Shown here: positions 26,603 through 36,247 of the stretch, one piece after another | Numbering within the stretch: position 1 is the first letter of the stretch | Layout of the letters: every line of letters begins with the position of its first letter | NCBI RefSeq assembly: GCF_016744175.1 | Contig: NZ_JADGEV010000012.1 | Span: forward strand, 1-64,000 | Direction: 5' to 3' | DNA: 64,000 bases | Source of the DNA: Neptunomonas sp. | Lineage (GTDB): Bacteria > Pseudomonadota > Gammaproteobacteria > Pseudomonadales > Balneatricaceae | Notes under the pieces: model-generated | Told to the model about the DNA's origin: nothing | Databases searched by the model: none | What the model saw: only the letters and a program-made list of their open reading frames with translations | Program-made: the position numbers and the translations under genes

Positions 26603-27924
26603 CACTTATCCCCTCCATTGGTGCGCCAAATAACATTAGATAACAAAACAATTTCTACACGGCGATTTTTGGCACGCGACTCAGCAGTCAAATTATCAGC
26701 TACAGGCTGTGTATCAGCCTTACCTTCAGATTCATAGCGAGCAAACTCTTTTGAAGCATTGGCCAGCAATTGCATTACTTCTTCTGCACGCGCTAGCGAC
26801 AAATGCCAATTCGATGGGTATTTTAATGTTTTGATTGGCTGGCTATCTGAGTGCCCTTCTATCAACACTTTGCCTTCTACTTCATACAGCGCCAGCGAGA
26901 CACGACGCAACAGCGGTTCATAATCAGAATTAATATTGCTTTTTCCTGACAAAAATAATCGATCACCTTGAATGATGATACTGACCTTTCCGTCTCGCTC
27001 CTCTACTGATAAAAGGCCTTCATCAATTTCAGTTTGAAGAAAAATCCGTAACTTTTGCAAAGCAGATTGGTTGACAAGCTTAGGTCGGTCAAACGAGGTA
27101 GTAACACCTTGTCCCAAGGCGGCTAATGACTGATAAGAAGGGTTTGATAAATGATTAAGCTGGAAGAGTAAGAAAAAGAACAGCACTGCCAGCAACCCAG
27201 CTAAAACAGATGCAAATACCCATAGAGGTATAAAACGGCGCAGCTTACGATTGGCAACCGTCACACCTTGCCAGTGAGGTGACAACATGCGTGCGGGCTC
27301 TCCCCGCTGACTACGAATTAAACGATAAAGACGCGCACGCTCTTCAGCCAAACGACCTACGCGATCGGCCTCAACGGCATAACGCCCCTCAAACCCTAAT
27401 GTTAAACAAACATACATCAGCTCTAGAAGATCAATATTAGTCGCGGGATCTTTTTCTAGGTTTACCAACATGACAAAAAAGTTTTCGCCACCCCATGTTT
27501 CTTTATGGAAATGGCTAAGTAAGCTTCGCGTCTGCCAGTCACTCTGACCACCCCACGGTGTATTAAGTACTACCTCATCAAGTACGGTACAAAGAATGTA
27601 ACGGCCTATCATGACAGTTCGAGAATCAATTCCAGACTTTCGCGCCACTGTTTCAAATTGCTCAATTTCCTCGACCATTTGCTGGCGCAATAAAGCGGCA
27701 CTGGGGTTGGAATGAGATTTTTTAATCGTGGGGATCAGTGACAATAACTTAAACGCTGCGTTCTCTAGGCGATTAAACCCGGAACTAACAAACTTATCAG
27801 CGTCGTCGAATAGCGTAGTCCAGCTACCGGTATCCGTTACATTTTGTGTTGGTGCGGAATCAGCCGTTGATGGCCGCCCACCAGGGGTTGGAATGATAAC
27901 CGTACGGTCACCTTTAAAGTCCAT
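26602..27924 (-). CDS. tssL: T6SS membrane-complex protein TssL with C-terminal OmpA domain
   Basis: A 440-aa fused (evolved) TssL. The N-terminal cytoplasmic DotU domain shows EQFETVARKSG, YILCTVLDEVVLNTPWG and FVMLVNLEKDP. One transmembrane helix (WVFASVLAGLLAVLFFFLLF, near residue 230-250) is followed by a periplasmic OmpA-like peptidoglycan-binding domain, with VLIEGHSDSQPI and NRRVEIVLL. The OmpA domain anchors the membrane complex to the cell wall. A Pro/Thr-rich start (TVIIPTPGGRPSTAD) precedes the DotU domain. Confidence 0.96.
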   Translation of the reverse strand: MDFKGDRTVIIPTPGGRPSTADSAPTQNVTDTGSWTTLFDDADKFVSSGFNRLENAAFKLLSLIPTIKKSHSNPSAALLRQQMVEEIEQFETVARKSGIDSRTVMIGRYILCTVLDEVVLNTPWGGQSDWQTRSLLSHFHKETWGGENFFVMLVNLEKDPATNIDLLELMYVCLTLGFEGRYAVEADRVGRLAEERARLYRLIRSQRGEPARMLSPHWQGVTVANRKLRRFIPLWVFASVLAGLLAVLFFFLLFQLNHLSNPSYQSLAALGQGVTTSFDRPKLVNQSALQKLRIFLQTEIDEGLLSVEERDGKVSIIIQGDRLFLSGKSNINSDYEPLLRRVSLALYEVEGKVLIEGHSDSQPIKTLKYPSNWHLSLARAEEVMQLLANASKEFARYESEGKADTQPVADNLTAESRAKNRRVEIVLLSNVIWRTNGGDK

Positions 27925-27952
27925 TTACTGTACATCCATACTAAAAAATTAA

Positions 27953-29278
27953 CTACTTGATGGCCCACAACTCGAGCGCCACGCCAGGAAACTGATTACC
28001 TATATGCAAAGCAAGCCCTTTTGAGGTGCGGATTACGCTCCACAATTGAGCCTGTGTATCCAATTCAAAATAAACAGCTCCAGAATAATAAGGGACTTGT
28101 CGAGGAGCCACAGGCAAGGGATCAATCCGCACGCCGGGCAACTGGTGATTAACCAGATTATTGATTTGCTCCAGCGGCCCTACTTTCGCCTGTACTGGGA
28201 ACAAGCGCCGTAGCTCCTCACGAGGCATATCCGCTTTAACGGATAACACAAAGTGTGTTGAGCTCATTTCAGATTCAGGAATAACACCTACTCGTATACC
28301 AAAACCTTTTTCTATCAGGTCGATGCAAACTGCGCTTTGATCCAACATCGCACTCAGCGCGGGCTGTAATAAAGAAAAGAGTGTGCCAAAGGTTTCTTCC
28401 AACCGAGAGTGTTGGTAACTAGGCATTTCTGCAATTTTCTTATCGGGATGCGTCAACGTTGCTAACTCACCGGCAAACTGAATTAAGGTTTCATAAACAG
28501 ATTGAGGGTGAAGCTGGTCAGATACTAGGTAATGAGCTAATACCGGTTCATAGCGATTTAATAGCTGCAATAATAAGAAATCTGCTATTTCAGCTGAGCC
28601 CGCTCCAGCAATCGCCTTAATGCGTTCTGCTAACGCATCTCTACGCATATGGGTTAGCCCATGCACTTCTCGTAAAATACGGGCCAACGCTTCTGATGAC
28701 ATGTAATTTAACGTGGGCGGCACAAAGCTGTCATCTAAGATGATAGCGTTGTTTTTGATCATTTTTACGCGTGCGACAGGGATAGCGGCATATTGGTGAT
28801 GAAAATCACTTTCACTCAGTAAAACAAGCTTTTTACTAACCACTTCGACATCCGCCAAACTACGGCTACCTGCAACGATATCAGGCACTTCTACGTTATC
28901 AATGCGAAATCGGGCATTAGCATCCGCTATCGCCGTTCTATCTATATCCTTAGCGCCCGCTCTCCATAACGGCAAACCTAGATAGATTAACTCGCCTTCA
29001 TTCTCGACGTTCAACGCTATCGGCTCAGGCACATCATCTTCGTTAGGTAAATTTATTGGAGTACCATCAGGTAATACGCCTCTACATTTACGAACAATCA
29101 CATTTCCTAAACGCAAAGCGGAATCATCAAACTCGAATTCCGTAATACCCCAGCCATAGCTAACTAATTGCTTATTCAGGGCACTCATCATTCCTTCAAT
29201 ATAACGGTCTTGCTGCTGAAAATGCTGAGGGCGAATAAACATCCCCTCAAGCCATGCGACTTTCTTATGCCAACTCAT
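27953..29278 (-). CDS. tssK: T6SS baseplate-membrane adaptor TssK
   Basis: A 441-aa protein of the ImpJ/VasE family that links the baseplate to TssL and TssM. The start VAWLEGMFIRPQHFQQQDRY is diagnostic, as are the shoulder and neck segments YPIPVARV-type (AAIPVARVKMI) and the C-terminal head HIGNQFPGVALELWAIK. Length matches the family. It lies 7 bases after tssJ and 28 bases before tssL. Confidence 0.96.
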   Translation of the reverse strand: MSWHKKVAWLEGMFIRPQHFQQQDRYIEGMMSALNKQLVSYGWGITEFEFDDSALRLGNVIVRKCRGVLPDGTPINLPNEDDVPEPIALNVENEGELIYLGLPLWRAGAKDIDRTAIADANARFRIDNVEVPDIVAGSRSLADVEVVSKKLVLLSESDFHHQYAAIPVARVKMIKNNAIILDDSFVPPTLNYMSSEALARILREVHGLTHMRRDALAERIKAIAGAGSAEIADFLLLQLLNRYEPVLAHYLVSDQLHPQSVYETLIQFAGELATLTHPDKKIAEMPSYQHSRLEETFGTLFSLLQPALSAMLDQSAVCIDLIEKGFGIRVGVIPESEMSSTHFVLSVKADMPREELRRLFPVQAKVGPLEQINNLVNHQLPGVRIDPLPVAPRQVPYYSGAVYFELDTQAQLWSVIRTSKGLALHIGNQFPGVALELWAIK

Positions 29279-29284
29279 AATTAT

Positions 29285-29791
29285 CTACTCTTGATCAGTC
29301 AATAAAACACGACTGTTCAACGCCAGAGCATGTAGAGACATTACTTTTTGCGATGAGATCATGCGTTTAAAAAAGCCACGAGAGTCACGAACTTGGACTA
29401 CATCCTTCCAAGTAGCGTTATCAATATCTTGATACGCGGCAACTACTGCAATGAATTTTGTTTCTGGCTTCAGTTCCGTTATAAATTTTTCAATTTGGCT
29501 AGGGCTAATAATAAAGGAGCGGCTTTCCTGTAAAGTAGTCTTGAGTGGCTCATCGTTATATAACGTAAAAAAATCTGCCTGCTCGAACTCAGATAAACTA
29601 CTTAGCTGATATATACGCATCTCAATAGGGGAAGGGTCACTCTCTTTATCAAAGTTCACATCATGAGCTGCTTCAATGAGCATATCTAATCTTATGGCTT
29701 CACTATCATCTTCAGAGAAGGGCATGATAGATGAACAGCCAAGCAGCAGAGATAATACAACACCCCATACAAGCAATTTAACCCTGCTCAT
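29285..29791 (-). CDS. tssJ: T6SS outer-membrane lipoprotein TssJ
   Basis: A 168-aa lipoprotein (SciN/VasD family) that anchors TssM to the outer membrane. The ATG at 29791 overlaps the fha stop as ATGA and gives a normal lipoprotein signal: MSRVKLLVWGVVLSLLLGCS with the lipobox LLGC. The mature part shows SPIEMRIYQLSSLSEFEQAD and the C-terminal LTDQE. An upstream ATG at 29878 would put the signal far inside and is unlikely. Confidence 0.94.
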   Translation of the reverse strand: MSRVKLLVWGVVLSLLLGCSSIMPFSEDDSEAIRLDMLIEAAHDVNFDKESDPSPIEMRIYQLSSLSEFEQADFFTLYNDEPLKTTLQESRSFIISPSQIEKFITELKPETKFIAVVAAYQDIDNATWKDVVQVRDSRGFFKRMISSQKVMSLHALALNSRVLLTDQE

Positions 29792-31425
29792 TGCTCTAAG
29801 CTCCGAAGCTGTTGTTCGTAAGCTTTGGCAAACTCTGCTGAAAAAAGATCCTGAAATTGATCTTCCATCATGGCACAAATATCCTCATAAAAATCGAAGT
29901 ACTCCAGCCAATAATCAACTTTCTGCCTTCCCAGGATGCCTTTTTGATGCCGAGGGCGGCGGTTAAATTTTTGCTGCAACGCCTCTGGTTCAAACCGTTC
30001 AAGAAGGTGTACAAAGGCTGCCTGAATACCTGACATCATTGCCAGTTGATGAGCTTGTATATCCTTAAAGCTCTCATCTACCGCTTTAGGTGCCGGCATG
30101 TAAGCAGCGGAATCAGCCAACATCATGATTTTAAGAGCTTCAACACCCGATGGAGAAAACTTTAGAGGATTGTTATCTACTGGGCGGATCATCGTCTGCT
30201 GCAAGCGAAACTCACTTTTTACCAAGCTACGCGTAGCCAATGTTTCAACGACACCTTGCGAGTAGTTTTTAATCATCGAGCCCAATTCACGCGCTAGCTC
30301 TGATTTATCCTTACCTTCGAGTAATGCTACCGGTATACCCGCGGCTTCTAATAGTTCATCGAAATAAACATCACGCCCACTGTCTGCAACAGGTGCTACC
30401 GCTTCAGAATTTACAAACACGCTATTAGTTGCATCTGCCTGATTGGGTGGATCTTCTGCCCTAAATTCATCTTGCCCTTCCACCAGCGAGGTAATATTCA
30501 CAACCCGATTTGCATCAATACCAACATCAGATACATCTTCTATAGGTTTCAATGCCGGGGCTACTTGTTCATCTAGTAACGCTGATAACTCAACCGATTT
30601 ATCAACGACAACTTCACAAATAGTTTCATCCAGAGGCGTATCGTTAGCAGGTAGCGGCTCTTCGGTATCAATAGAAGCAAGTTCAACTTTATCAGCAAGG
30701 CTATCAACATCAGATGCCATCTCTTTATTTAACAACTCTAACCAGTTGTCAGGAATTTCTGCTGAATCTATTTCTTGTTTATCCGTAAAAGAAGCGCGAG
30801 GTTTTTCAGTCAAAGAAACAGAATCAGGAACGGGCTCAGTAATGTGTGGCGCTGTAGGAGGACGAAATACTTCTCGCTCAGGAGAAACAGGGTGAAGCAA
30901 CTCACTCACTGAAGGTGTATCAGAAAGCATACCCTCTTGAGGGCCATCCAGCAGATCTTCTATTGTTTCACTGACGGCTACTTGCTCACTCGGCTCGACA
31001 ACATGCTGTAATATTTCTGAAAACTCAGGCTTCTCTAGCTGCTCTTGTGATAAAACGAGTAAGGACTCAATATCCTTGTCGGCTGAATAACCATCATCAA
31101 CTAAGGACTCCAAAGAAACCTTAAGTTGGTACCCGCCTATTTTAAGAGAGTCTGAATTTTTGAGGATTATTGTGCGCCCACGACCTATAGGGTCATCTTC
31201 GCCATTAACATAAACACCGTTAGTGCTGATGTCCGTTAAATGATATTCACTATTTTTTTTATGGATAACACAGTGTTTGCTGGAGATATGGAGTTTAGGA
31301 TCAGGTAACACCCAAGAGTTATCAACACTACGGCCTATTGAAAAGATGTCTACATCCACATCAATGTGTCTGACATCACCCAATAAATGGTGCTGTCCAC
31401 TCGTAACCATGAGCCTTAAGTCCAT
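29788..31425 (-). CDS. fha: FHA-domain T6SS activator Fha (TagH)
   Basis: About 545 aa. The FHA domain covers roughly residues 1-105: IFSIGRSVDNSWVLPD, ISSKHCVIHKK and DISTNGVYVNG, with the expected G-R-S and S-x-x-H phosphothreonine-binding residues. A long acidic linker (Glu/Asp/Val/Ser-rich, about 150-370) leads to the T6SS-specific C-terminal domain with FSPSGVEALKIMMLAD and FNRRPRHQKGILGRQKVDYW-type residues (recognised by KGILGRQK). In the H1-type pathway Fha is the PpkA substrate and recruits the machine when phosphorylated. The ATG at 31425 has AGGAAG 9 bases before it and is preferred over one at 31497. It is the first gene of the operon. Confidence 0.93.
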   Translation of the reverse strand: MDLRLMVTSGQHHLLGDVRHIDVDVDIFSIGRSVDNSWVLPDPKLHISSKHCVIHKKNSEYHLTDISTNGVYVNGEDDPIGRGRTIILKNSDSLKIGGYQLKVSLESLVDDGYSADKDIESLLVLSQEQLEKPEFSEILQHVVEPSEQVAVSETIEDLLDGPQEGMLSDTPSVSELLHPVSPEREVFRPPTAPHITEPVPDSVSLTEKPRASFTDKQEIDSAEIPDNWLELLNKEMASDVDSLADKVELASIDTEEPLPANDTPLDETICEVVVDKSVELSALLDEQVAPALKPIEDVSDVGIDANRVVNITSLVEGQDEFRAEDPPNQADATNSVFVNSEAVAPVADSGRDVYFDELLEAAGIPVALLEGKDKSELARELGSMIKNYSQGVVETLATRSLVKSEFRLQQTMIRPVDNNPLKFSPSGVEALKIMMLADSAAYMPAPKAVDESFKDIQAHQLAMMSGIQAAFVHLLERFEPEALQQKFNRRPRHQKGILGRQKVDYWLEYFDFYEDICAMMEDQFQDLFSAEFAKAYEQQLRSLEQ

Positions 31426-31848
31426 TTGAACTACTTCCTGTATCAATAAAACATCCGTTAGCCAAACATCAATGGAAAATAATAAACTCTCCAACAAGTA
31501 CGTAAGTACTCATGATTCAGCTGCGCATTTTTTGGCAAGCATTTTCGCATAACCCCAGCCTAATGCCTACTCAATAGCAGAAAATTAAAATATCCTAATT
31601 GAATCAAGAGACTAACGAGCAGTACGAACAAATTTAGTTAGGTGTATCTACTTACGTAAGCGAACTAATGTCGTCATTTTATGGCAAAGATGCAGGTTAG
31701 GTGCGAGAACCTATGCCTTATACCTTCGCCCAATCCATCTTATTTCATTGATCTAGGTCGGTATTTTCCCTTATCGGCACCGCTACACTCAGGAGAGACT
31801 CATTATTAATCCAACATATTAATAAGAATACCCTATTGGAGTGATGTC
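31426..31848. promoter_or_regulatory. Divergent intergenic region between the T6SS operon and iorAB
   Basis: No gene is seen in 423 bases, which must hold the promoters of both divergent operons. Visible structure: an inverted repeat AGTAC-GTAA-GTACT at 31497-31510 close to the T6SS side; a perfect 10-base palindrome CTTACGTAAG at 31651-31660; and an inverted repeat TTATTAAT/ATTAATAA with a 7-base spacer at 31803-31825, 24 bases before the iorA start. GGAG precedes the iorA ATG. I do not see a convincing -35/-10 pair or a proper sigma-54 site. Confidence 0.5.
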
Positions 31849-33711
31849 ATGTCGACTGCTGAGCAGATTCAGAACAACCCTAGTATTTTCATTTCTGGTA
31901 ACGAAGCTGTCGCACTAGCCGCCAGAGACGCAGGCTGTCGCGTTGCATCCGCTTACCCTGGGACACCTTCTACTGAGATACTAGAATACATATCCTCCTA
32001 CCCTAACCTGTACTCTGAATGGTCAATCAATGAGAAGGTTTCATTAGAAGTGGCTATTGGAGCCTCACTTGCCGGTAGCCGCGCCTTGTGCGCCATGAAA
32101 CACGTTGGCATGAATGTCGCTTCTGACGCCCTTATGACACAAACATTAATTGGCGCTGTTGGCGGTTTAGTTATCGTTATAGCAGATGATGTAGGGTTAT
32201 CCTCCTCACAAAATGAACAAGACTCGCGCTACTGGGGGCGCTTTGCCCACCTTCCTGTTTTAGAGCCTTCTGATTCACAAGAAACTTACGATATAACTCG
32301 CTTTGCTTTTGGCCTATCTGAACAATACTCTGTACCCGTTATTGTTCGCCTAACCACCCGCATCTGCCATGTGAAAGGTGTGGTTTCTCTTTCTGCACCT
32401 CAAGTCAAAGAGGGACATAAGTTTATTAAGGACACCAGCCGTTTCGTTATGGTCCCTGGTAATGCCAAGCAGCGAATTCCATTGATGCTTGAACGAGATA
32501 AAACACTGGCGAATTTTTCTGAATCTTGTTTACTCAATATAATTGAACAAGGAAAGAATCGCTCAGTGGGCTTTATCACCTCAGGTGCCGCATACTGCCA
32601 TGTTCGAGAAGCCTTTCCTGATGCGCCATTAATCAAATTAGGGCTTAGTCATCCTGCGCCAATTGAGATGATTCGAGAGTTTGCAGAGAGCGTTGACAAG
32701 TTAGTCGTCATAGAAGAAGTTGAACCTTTACTGGAAACAGAGCTGAAGGCGGCAGGTATTGATCTATTCGGTAAAGATATCGTCCCTCGTATTGGCGAAC
32801 TAACACCTGCAGTCCTTACGCCAGCCATTGAGCGTTTACTAGGTAAAGAAAAAAGCATTGCTAGTATTGGCATGACCGATGTATTCCCTCGTCCGCCAAC
32901 AATGTGTGTTGCCTGCCCACATCTAGGGATTTATTACTGTTTATCTCATGTGAAAAACACCATTATTGCTGGCGATATTGGCTGTTACACCTTAGGTGCA
33001 GGTCACCCTTGGAACGCATTAGATACCTGCATCAGCATGGGTGCCTCCCTTAGCGTTGCGCAAGGCATAGATAAAGGGCGTAGCGAAGAAGACACTAACA
33101 AAAATGTGATTGCCGTTATCGGTGACTCTACCTTTTTACATATGGGTATGCAGGGTCTTTTAGATATTACTTACAATAAGGGCAACGTCACTATTTTGCT
33201 GCTGGATAACCGTGCGGTAGGCATGACTGGAGGGCAAAATGCACCGTCATCCGGTATTGATATTCATGGTGAAGCGACCATTCAAGTTGACTTTCGCAAG
33301 CTTTGTGAAGCATTAGGTGTGAAACCAGAGCGGATTCACGAGCTTAACCCTTATGAGCTTCCTACACTTTTTAAAGCATTGCGTGAAGAAGTCAAAGCCA
33401 AAGAGCCCTCAGTCATCATTACCAATCAACCTTGCGTACTAACCGAACGCTACTCCAAGCAACCACCACTGACCGTCGAAGATGATAAATGTACAGGATG
33501 TAGTAATTGTTTAGATGTTGGCTGCCCGGCTATTTTAGTGACACGCCGAGAAACCGTGGTTAAGCCTAACGGAAAAGAGAAAGAACTCTCCTTTGTTAAG
33601 ATTGATACGGCAGCCTGCACAGGATGTAATTTGTGTATTAATACCTGCGCACCCGATGCCATTGTTCCGCTGATAAACGTTGGCCACATTAATGCTGTGG
33701 AGGTCAAATAA
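31849..33711 (+). CDS. iorA: Indolepyruvate:ferredoxin oxidoreductase, alpha subunit
   Basis: A 620-aa thiamine-diphosphate enzyme that oxidatively decarboxylates aryl pyruvates (from Trp, Phe, Tyr) to aryl-acetyl-CoA and passes electrons to ferredoxin. The N-terminal pyrimidine-binding domain (GNEAVALAARDAGCRVASAYPGTPSTEIL, recognised by AYPGTPSTEI) is followed by the TPP domain, with GDIGCYTLGAG and VIGDSTFLHMG. Two [4Fe-4S] clusters sit at the C-terminus (CTGCSNCLDVGCPA and CTGCNLCINTCAPDA). Length matches the IorA family. The stop shares a base with the iorB start (TAATG), so the subunits are co-translated. Confidence 0.95.
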   Translation: MSTAEQIQNNPSIFISGNEAVALAARDAGCRVASAYPGTPSTEILEYISSYPNLYSEWSINEKVSLEVAIGASLAGSRALCAMKHVGMNVASDALMTQTLIGAVGGLVIVIADDVGLSSSQNEQDSRYWGRFAHLPVLEPSDSQETYDITRFAFGLSEQYSVPVIVRLTTRICHVKGVVSLSAPQVKEGHKFIKDTSRFVMVPGNAKQRIPLMLERDKTLANFSESCLLNIIEQGKNRSVGFITSGAAYCHVREAFPDAPLIKLGLSHPAPIEMIREFAESVDKLVVIEEVEPLLETELKAAGIDLFGKDIVPRIGELTPAVLTPAIERLLGKEKSIASIGMTDVFPRPPTMCVACPHLGIYYCLSHVKNTIIAGDIGCYTLGAGHPWNALDTCISMGASLSVAQGIDKGRSEEDTNKNVIAVIGDSTFLHMGMQGLLDITYNKGNVTILLLDNRAVGMTGGQNAPSSGIDIHGEATIQVDFRKLCEALGVKPERIHELNPYELPTLFKALREEVKAKEPSVIITNQPCVLTERYSKQPPLTVEDDKCTGCSNCLDVGCPAILVTRRETVVKPNGKEKELSFVKIDTAACTGCNLCINTCAPDAIVPLINVGHINAVEVK

Positions 33712-34322
33712 TGGAGCAAATAACCAATATTATGGTTGTGGGTATCGGCGGGCAAGGCGTAATGACCGCTGCTGATATCATCTCCCAGGCAGCTATTATG
33801 GAAGGGCACGATGTTAAAAAAACAGAAGTAGCAGGAATGGCTCAACGCGGTGGTGTTGTCACCTCGCATGTGCGCTTCGGTAAAAAAGTACTGTCGCCTT
33901 CTATTCCGCCGGGCACCGCTGACCTGATGTTAGCTTTTGAACCCGCCGAAGCATTACGTTGGGTAACCCATGTAAAAGACCAAGCTACTGTCATGGTAAA
34001 TACTTATCCACAAGCACCGCCTGTGGTTTCTATTGGTTTGTTCGATTATCCTGACCAACCTGAAAAACAGCTACAAAGCCACCCTATTCAGTTGATCAGT
34101 TTTGATGCAGGCTCACTATCAATAGAGCTAGGCGACCGCAGATTAGTTAATTCCATCATGTTAGGCGCCATCGCTAAACAACTCCCCTTTAGCCCTGAGG
34201 TACTTAAAGCTGCTTTACTCGCACGCTTTAGAAACAAAGGAGCAGAGTTACTAGCCCTTAATGAAACAGCATTTGAAGCGGGACAGCACGCCGCCCAGCT
34301 TAAAACTGCCATAGAAGAGTAA
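33711..34322 (+). CDS. iorB: Indolepyruvate:ferredoxin oxidoreductase, beta subunit
   Basis: A 203-aa gamma-domain subunit of the same enzyme as iorA. The start NIMVVGIGGQGVMTAADIIS and the KKTEVAGMAQRGGVVTSHVR segment are the standard signatures of 2-oxoacid:acceptor oxidoreductase beta/gamma chains. It overlaps the iorA stop by one base and is the last gene of the two-gene operon. An imperfect terminator-like hairpin follows. Confidence 0.95.
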   Translation: MEQITNIMVVGIGGQGVMTAADIISQAAIMEGHDVKKTEVAGMAQRGGVVTSHVRFGKKVLSPSIPPGTADLMLAFEPAEALRWVTHVKDQATVMVNTYPQAPPVVSIGLFDYPDQPEKQLQSHPIQLISFDAGSLSIELGDRRLVNSIMLGAIAKQLPFSPEVLKAALLARFRNKGAELLALNETAFEAGQHAAQLKTAIEE

Positions 34323-34337
34323 CTAAAGGCTTTCTTC

Positions 34338-34364
34338 ATAGAAGCGAATAGAGTTCGCTTCTAT
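34338..34364 (+). terminator. Hairpin between the convergent iorB and stiP genes
   Basis: An 11-base perfect stem ATAGAAGCGAA/TTCGCTTCTAT with a 5-base loop lies 15 bases after the iorB stop, between converging genes. A T-run does not follow directly on either strand, so it may be a weak terminator or work in both directions. Confidence 0.5.
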
Positions 34365-34399
34365 AACCATCACAAAAATAAAGCCTTTATTGCTTAAAT

Positions 34400-35506
34400 C
34401 TAATCGTTAACATTTGCAACAATCGCGACAGCATTAAACGGCATAGCACTATCTTGGCAGACCTCAACACACTTATCTTTGGCCAATACCAATAAATGAG
34501 AAACGTCATCGCTGGTGACATCTTTCACCACTAATAGCTTTGGTACTCGACGCAACATAACCCGGGTAGCTTCAGCAATGCCTGGTTTAACGCGATTTAT
34601 ATCAGAGACCCCATACTCCACCATTAACTGGTCGACATACGATTTCATTTTCTGATGTCGCTCGACGCTTGCCTGATCACGCTGCACAATGGTGCTTTCG
34701 TTGGGTGATATTGTACTAAACAGCGAAGAAATCTCATCAACAAACCAATTACTTAAATCGTGTTTGGCCAAATGCGAATAAACAACACACTGATGAAATC
34801 CCTGATACTCAGGCCTGAGAATAGTTCTTGATACAAGCCCTGATACTGTACTATTTAGGATCCCAGACGGGATCGTATAATCATCAACCGTTGCTACAAG
34901 GTCCGCCATTCCCCCTATATCTGAAATCACACAAAGGTCATCTGAGATTTTGTAATGACTTTCATTATTCCAACAAGCAACAGCCGCTTTTAATTCCTGT
35001 GTGATGATTCCTTTTGCAGTCCAACCATCTACAAACAAGATACTATCACCCGCATGGCCCGCTTTTTCCAAGTATTCCAGTGCCGCCGTATCTATACCCT
35101 TATCTCTGATAATCGATACAGAGTAATGACTAACATTCGCTTTATAATAATATTTGAGTGCTCTGTTTAATAAAACACCGATAGGTGTACCTGCTCTTGC
35201 TAAAGACACAAGCGTGATGGTATCCCCTTTTTTCTCGATGATTTTTTTCGCTAAACCGGCCACCTCAGTCGCTAATCGATGTTTATATTTATCAACTAGG
35301 CCAAAAAACAACGTTAAGTATTGATCGCTTGGAGGAAACTCTTGCGAGATCATCGATGAATAGTGCTGCCCCCCGATTTGCATAAGCCGTTCTTTTTCTT
35401 CCACGCTAAGCATCGGAATATCGATAGGCTGGAGTAAAAACTGACAATCTTCTCTAGAATAACTGCCTTCTAAAGGCTCAAAACATGTCTTTGAATTCAT
35501 GCTCAC
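34400..35506 (-). CDS. stiP: StiP-family protein (PRTase-like with C-terminal PELOTA-type domain)
   Basis: A 368-aa protein of the family named cysteine protease StiP, which occurs in Ter-linked operons. The N-terminal signature SYSREDCQFLLQPIDIPML is followed by ITLVSLARAGTPIGVLLNRAL, VSIIRDKGIDTAAL and ILFVDGWTAKGII, a phosphoribosyltransferase-like arrangement. The C-terminal about 90 residues (KPGIAEATRVMLRRVPKLLVV, VSHLLVLAKDK) look like the PELOTA RNA-binding domain. Comparative genomics of Ter systems has proposed that such genes make a nucleoside-like metabolite; the enzyme's reaction is not established as far as I know. The start overlaps the HAD stop by 4 bases (ATGA). Confidence 0.85.
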   Translation of the reverse strand: MSMNSKTCFEPLEGSYSREDCQFLLQPIDIPMLSVEEKERLMQIGGQHYSSMISQEFPPSDQYLTLFFGLVDKYKHRLATEVAGLAKKIIEKKGDTITLVSLARAGTPIGVLLNRALKYYYKANVSHYSVSIIRDKGIDTAALEYLEKAGHAGDSILFVDGWTAKGIITQELKAAVACWNNESHYKISDDLCVISDIGGMADLVATVDDYTIPSGILNSTVSGLVSRTILRPEYQGFHQCVVYSHLAKHDLSNWFVDEISSLFSTISPNESTIVQRDQASVERHQKMKSYVDQLMVEYGVSDINRVKPGIAEATRVMLRRVPKLLVVKDVTSDDVSHLLVLAKDKCVEVCQDSAMPFNAVAIVANVND

Positions 35507-36231
35507 AACAACTTATCTTGGCTAATCTGGCTAACAGACGGTATGACTTGAAAATGGCACGATGACATGAAAGCTAAATCACTTGTACTATCGCCAACGC
35601 CGAGAAATAACAAATTACTTTGATGAGCCGTTAGTATTTTCTGTAAAAACTCTACCGCCCGCTTTTTACAAGCATAAGGGGGTAATAAAGCCATATTGTT
35701 TCCATTGATATGCACTCTCGCATTACCCGCTTGCTGACAAAAGCGCTCAGCAATTCCTTCAAGTTTAGTAAGGTCTGTAGGCTCACCTTTAATCGATATA
35801 TAACAAGGGAAGCCAAAATCACTTATGACCCGACACCGAAGCGATAACTGCTGCTCCGCAATGATAGACAATACCTCTTCCACATAACGATCTAGTATTT
35901 CCTGCCATTGAGTACTCTCTTGAGTAAGTACCTGTAACCAATCAGCTTCAACTTTATTTTCTTCATTAAGAATAATAGCGCCGTGGTCAATCACCTTATA
36001 TGTGCTGAAAGATAGAGACACACGATCTAATGCTTCTTTATTTCGCCCAGTAACAGGAATCAATCGCTGATCATTGCACAGGTTGTAGAAATGCAATTGT
36101 TCAACAGATGAAAACGAAGCAGGTTGAGCCTCTTTATCAATGGCAGTAACCGCCATCTCAACACCACTTTCACACTTTCTTTTTGTTTGAATAAGCGTGT
36201 CATCAATATCAGTAAAAACAACTATCGACAT
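35503..36231 (-). CDS. HAD-superfamily hydrolase of the Ter-linked operon
   Basis: A 242-aa phosphatase-like protein. Motif I is VVFTDIDDTLIQTKR (the DxD nucleophile pair at Asp7/Asp9 or Asp10), motif II is IPVTGRN, motif III has a conserved Lys in PPYACKKRAVEF, and motif IV is LFLGVGDSTSDLAFM. The cap between motifs II and III puts it near the sucrose-phosphatase/Cof type. It is flanked by a PRTase gene (16-base gap) and stiP (4-base overlap), so a dephosphorylation step in the same nucleotide-like pathway is likely. The substrate is unknown. Confidence 0.88.
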   Translation of the reverse strand: MSIVVFTDIDDTLIQTKRKCESGVEMAVTAIDKEAQPASFSSVEQLHFYNLCNDQRLIPVTGRNKEALDRVSLSFSTYKVIDHGAIILNEENKVEADWLQVLTQESTQWQEILDRYVEEVLSIIAEQQLSLRCRVISDFGFPCYISIKGEPTDLTKLEGIAERFCQQAGNARVHINGNNMALLPPYACKKRAVEFLQKILTAHQSNLLFLGVGDSTSDLAFMSSCHFQVIPSVSQISQDKLL

Positions 36232-36247
36232 ACAAATACCTTTAAAT

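Noticed and set aside
30443..30895. A 150-codon plus-strand frame opposite fha
   Set aside because: It mirrors the acidic low-complexity linker of Fha, and its Ser/Thr-rich composition follows from that.
31531..31550. A sigma-54-like word TTTGGCAAGC...TCGCAT before iorA
   Set aside because: The spacing between GG and GC is 11 instead of 10 bases and the -12 element is off consensus; it also faces iorA, not the T6SS operon.
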